Positions 63,789-64,000 of a stretch of 64,000 bases of DNA are shown one piece after another. Positions within the stretch are counted from its first letter, which is position 1. Each line of letters opens with the position of its first letter. The notes beneath the pieces were generated by a model. The model was not told the DNA's origin, made no database searches, and worked only from the letters and a program-made list of their open reading frames with translations. This DNA is from an uncultured Pelagibacteraceae bacterium (GTDB taxonomy: Bacteria; Pseudomonadota; Alphaproteobacteria; Pelagibacterales; Pelagibacteraceae). The stretch covers positions 1-64,000 of the forward strand of contig CACFNH010000002.1 in the NCBI GenBank assembly GCA_902567685.1, given 5' to 3'. The position numbers were made by a program, and so were the translations under genes.

Positions 63789-63998
63789 TTAATTGATTCC
63801 GCTTAAAAAGCTTAAAATTACAGCTGAAAGGATTGTAGGGATAACCAAATTTTTTTTACTAAATAAAAAAATTGTTAAACAAATCACCAAAACTAAGAAT
63901 CTAATAAATATATCGGATTCAGACAAAATTCCTGCTGGAAATATTATTAATCTGCTTAAAAGCGCCGCTAGTACAGAATAAGCAATGCAGTTAAACCA
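63789..63998 (-). CDS. Partial AzlD-like branched-chain amino-acid export subunit (5' end outside window)
   Basis: The minus-strand frame open to the right edge encodes at least 69 residues with the pattern YSVLAALLSRLIIFPAGILSESDIFIRFL and a hydrophobic helix at each end. This fits AzlD-domain small membrane proteins, which pair with AzlC in amino-acid export. The stop is at 63789-63791. A 62-codon frame on the plus strand over the same bases lacks a ribosome site and is judged a shadow. Confidence 0.7.
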   Translation of the reverse strand, partial: WFNCIAYSVLAALLSRLIIFPAGILSESDIFIRFLVLVICLTIFLFSKKNLVIPTILSAVILSFLSGIN

Positions 63999-64000
63999 AT

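Noticed and set aside
63793-63981. 62-codon plus-strand frame at the right edge
   Set aside because: The minus strand over the same bases shows an AzlD-like membrane pattern continuing to the window edge, which is a better explanation.
1-64000. CRISPR arrays, insertion sequences, prophage genes and tRNA-borne attachment sites
   Set aside because: None was found on reading through; the repeated poly-A/poly-T runs reflect low G+C and are not regularly spaced repeats.

Overview
The window looks like a chromosomal segment of a SAR11-clade alphaproteobacterium (Candidatus Pelagibacter or a close relative). The evidence is a very AT-rich sequence, spacers usually under 50 bp, many start/stop overlaps, an aprM-aprB-aprA set, AcuI, SAR11-style TRAP, TTT and Liv uptake systems, and a tandem glycine riboswitch in front of gcvT. 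I see no rRNA, tRNA, transposase, prophage or CRISPR array. The organism call is an inference from gene content, not from a marker RNA.

Layout. 1-5.4 kb: a partial beta-helix protein and a VTC-domain protein, then an apr (adenylylsulfate reductase) operon whose aprA lacks its C-terminus and runs into a convergent DUF4956 gene, then a CADD-like protein (putative folate/pABA role). 5.4-9 kb: an MFS transporter, a Cys/Met PLP enzyme, a 27-residue very basic peptide and a membrane protein. About 8.98-9.17 kb holds a compact structured region that looks like an RNA gene. 9.2-16.4 kb: mnmA, DUF3553, cysQ, recX, small membrane proteins, an HCCA isomerase/DsbA-fold enzyme, rhodanese, a glycosyltransferase-like protein, amt and hup. 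16.4-24 kb: rseP, a LysR regulator, acuI, folE, hisI, a Yip1-like protein, an HPP protein, a methyltransferase, a DAO-family oxidase and tspO. 24-28.5 kb: an SDR facing a four-gene operon (FAD amine oxidase, DUF1365, cyclopropane-fatty-acid-synthase-like, DUF3833 lipoprotein), a lipid-modification set. 28.5-33.1 kb: gcvT-gcvH-gcvP under a tandem glycine riboswitch. 33.1-36.4 kb: an EamA exporter and a split 5-oxoprolinase locus (pxpC-pxpB / pxpA). 36.4-37.7 kb: TPR, DoxX and an orphan protein.

37.7-45.6 kb holds two solute uptake systems (TRAP dctPQM; TTT tctCBA) with a MATE exporter and TerC between them. 45.7-51.7 kb: an outer-membrane barrel, an MmgE/PrpD protein with aconitase, LysE and a CsaA-like protein. 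51.9-57.8 kb: livK facing proC-livGFHM. 57.8-64 kb: an AbrB-like membrane protein, a glutarate 2-hydroxylase (CsiD/GlaH), a complete allantoin-to-glyoxylate cassette (puuE-alc-allA) with a facing NCS1 permease, and an AzlD-like gene cut by the right edge.

Together the genes describe an oligotroph that imports organic acids, amino acids and purine-derived nitrogen, feeds glycine and glyoxylate into central metabolism, and keeps small regulatory spacers. The most unusual items are the broken aprA at an apparent rearrangement joint, the uncharacterised structured RNA region, the tiny basic protein, the CADD-like gene and the lipid-modification operon.
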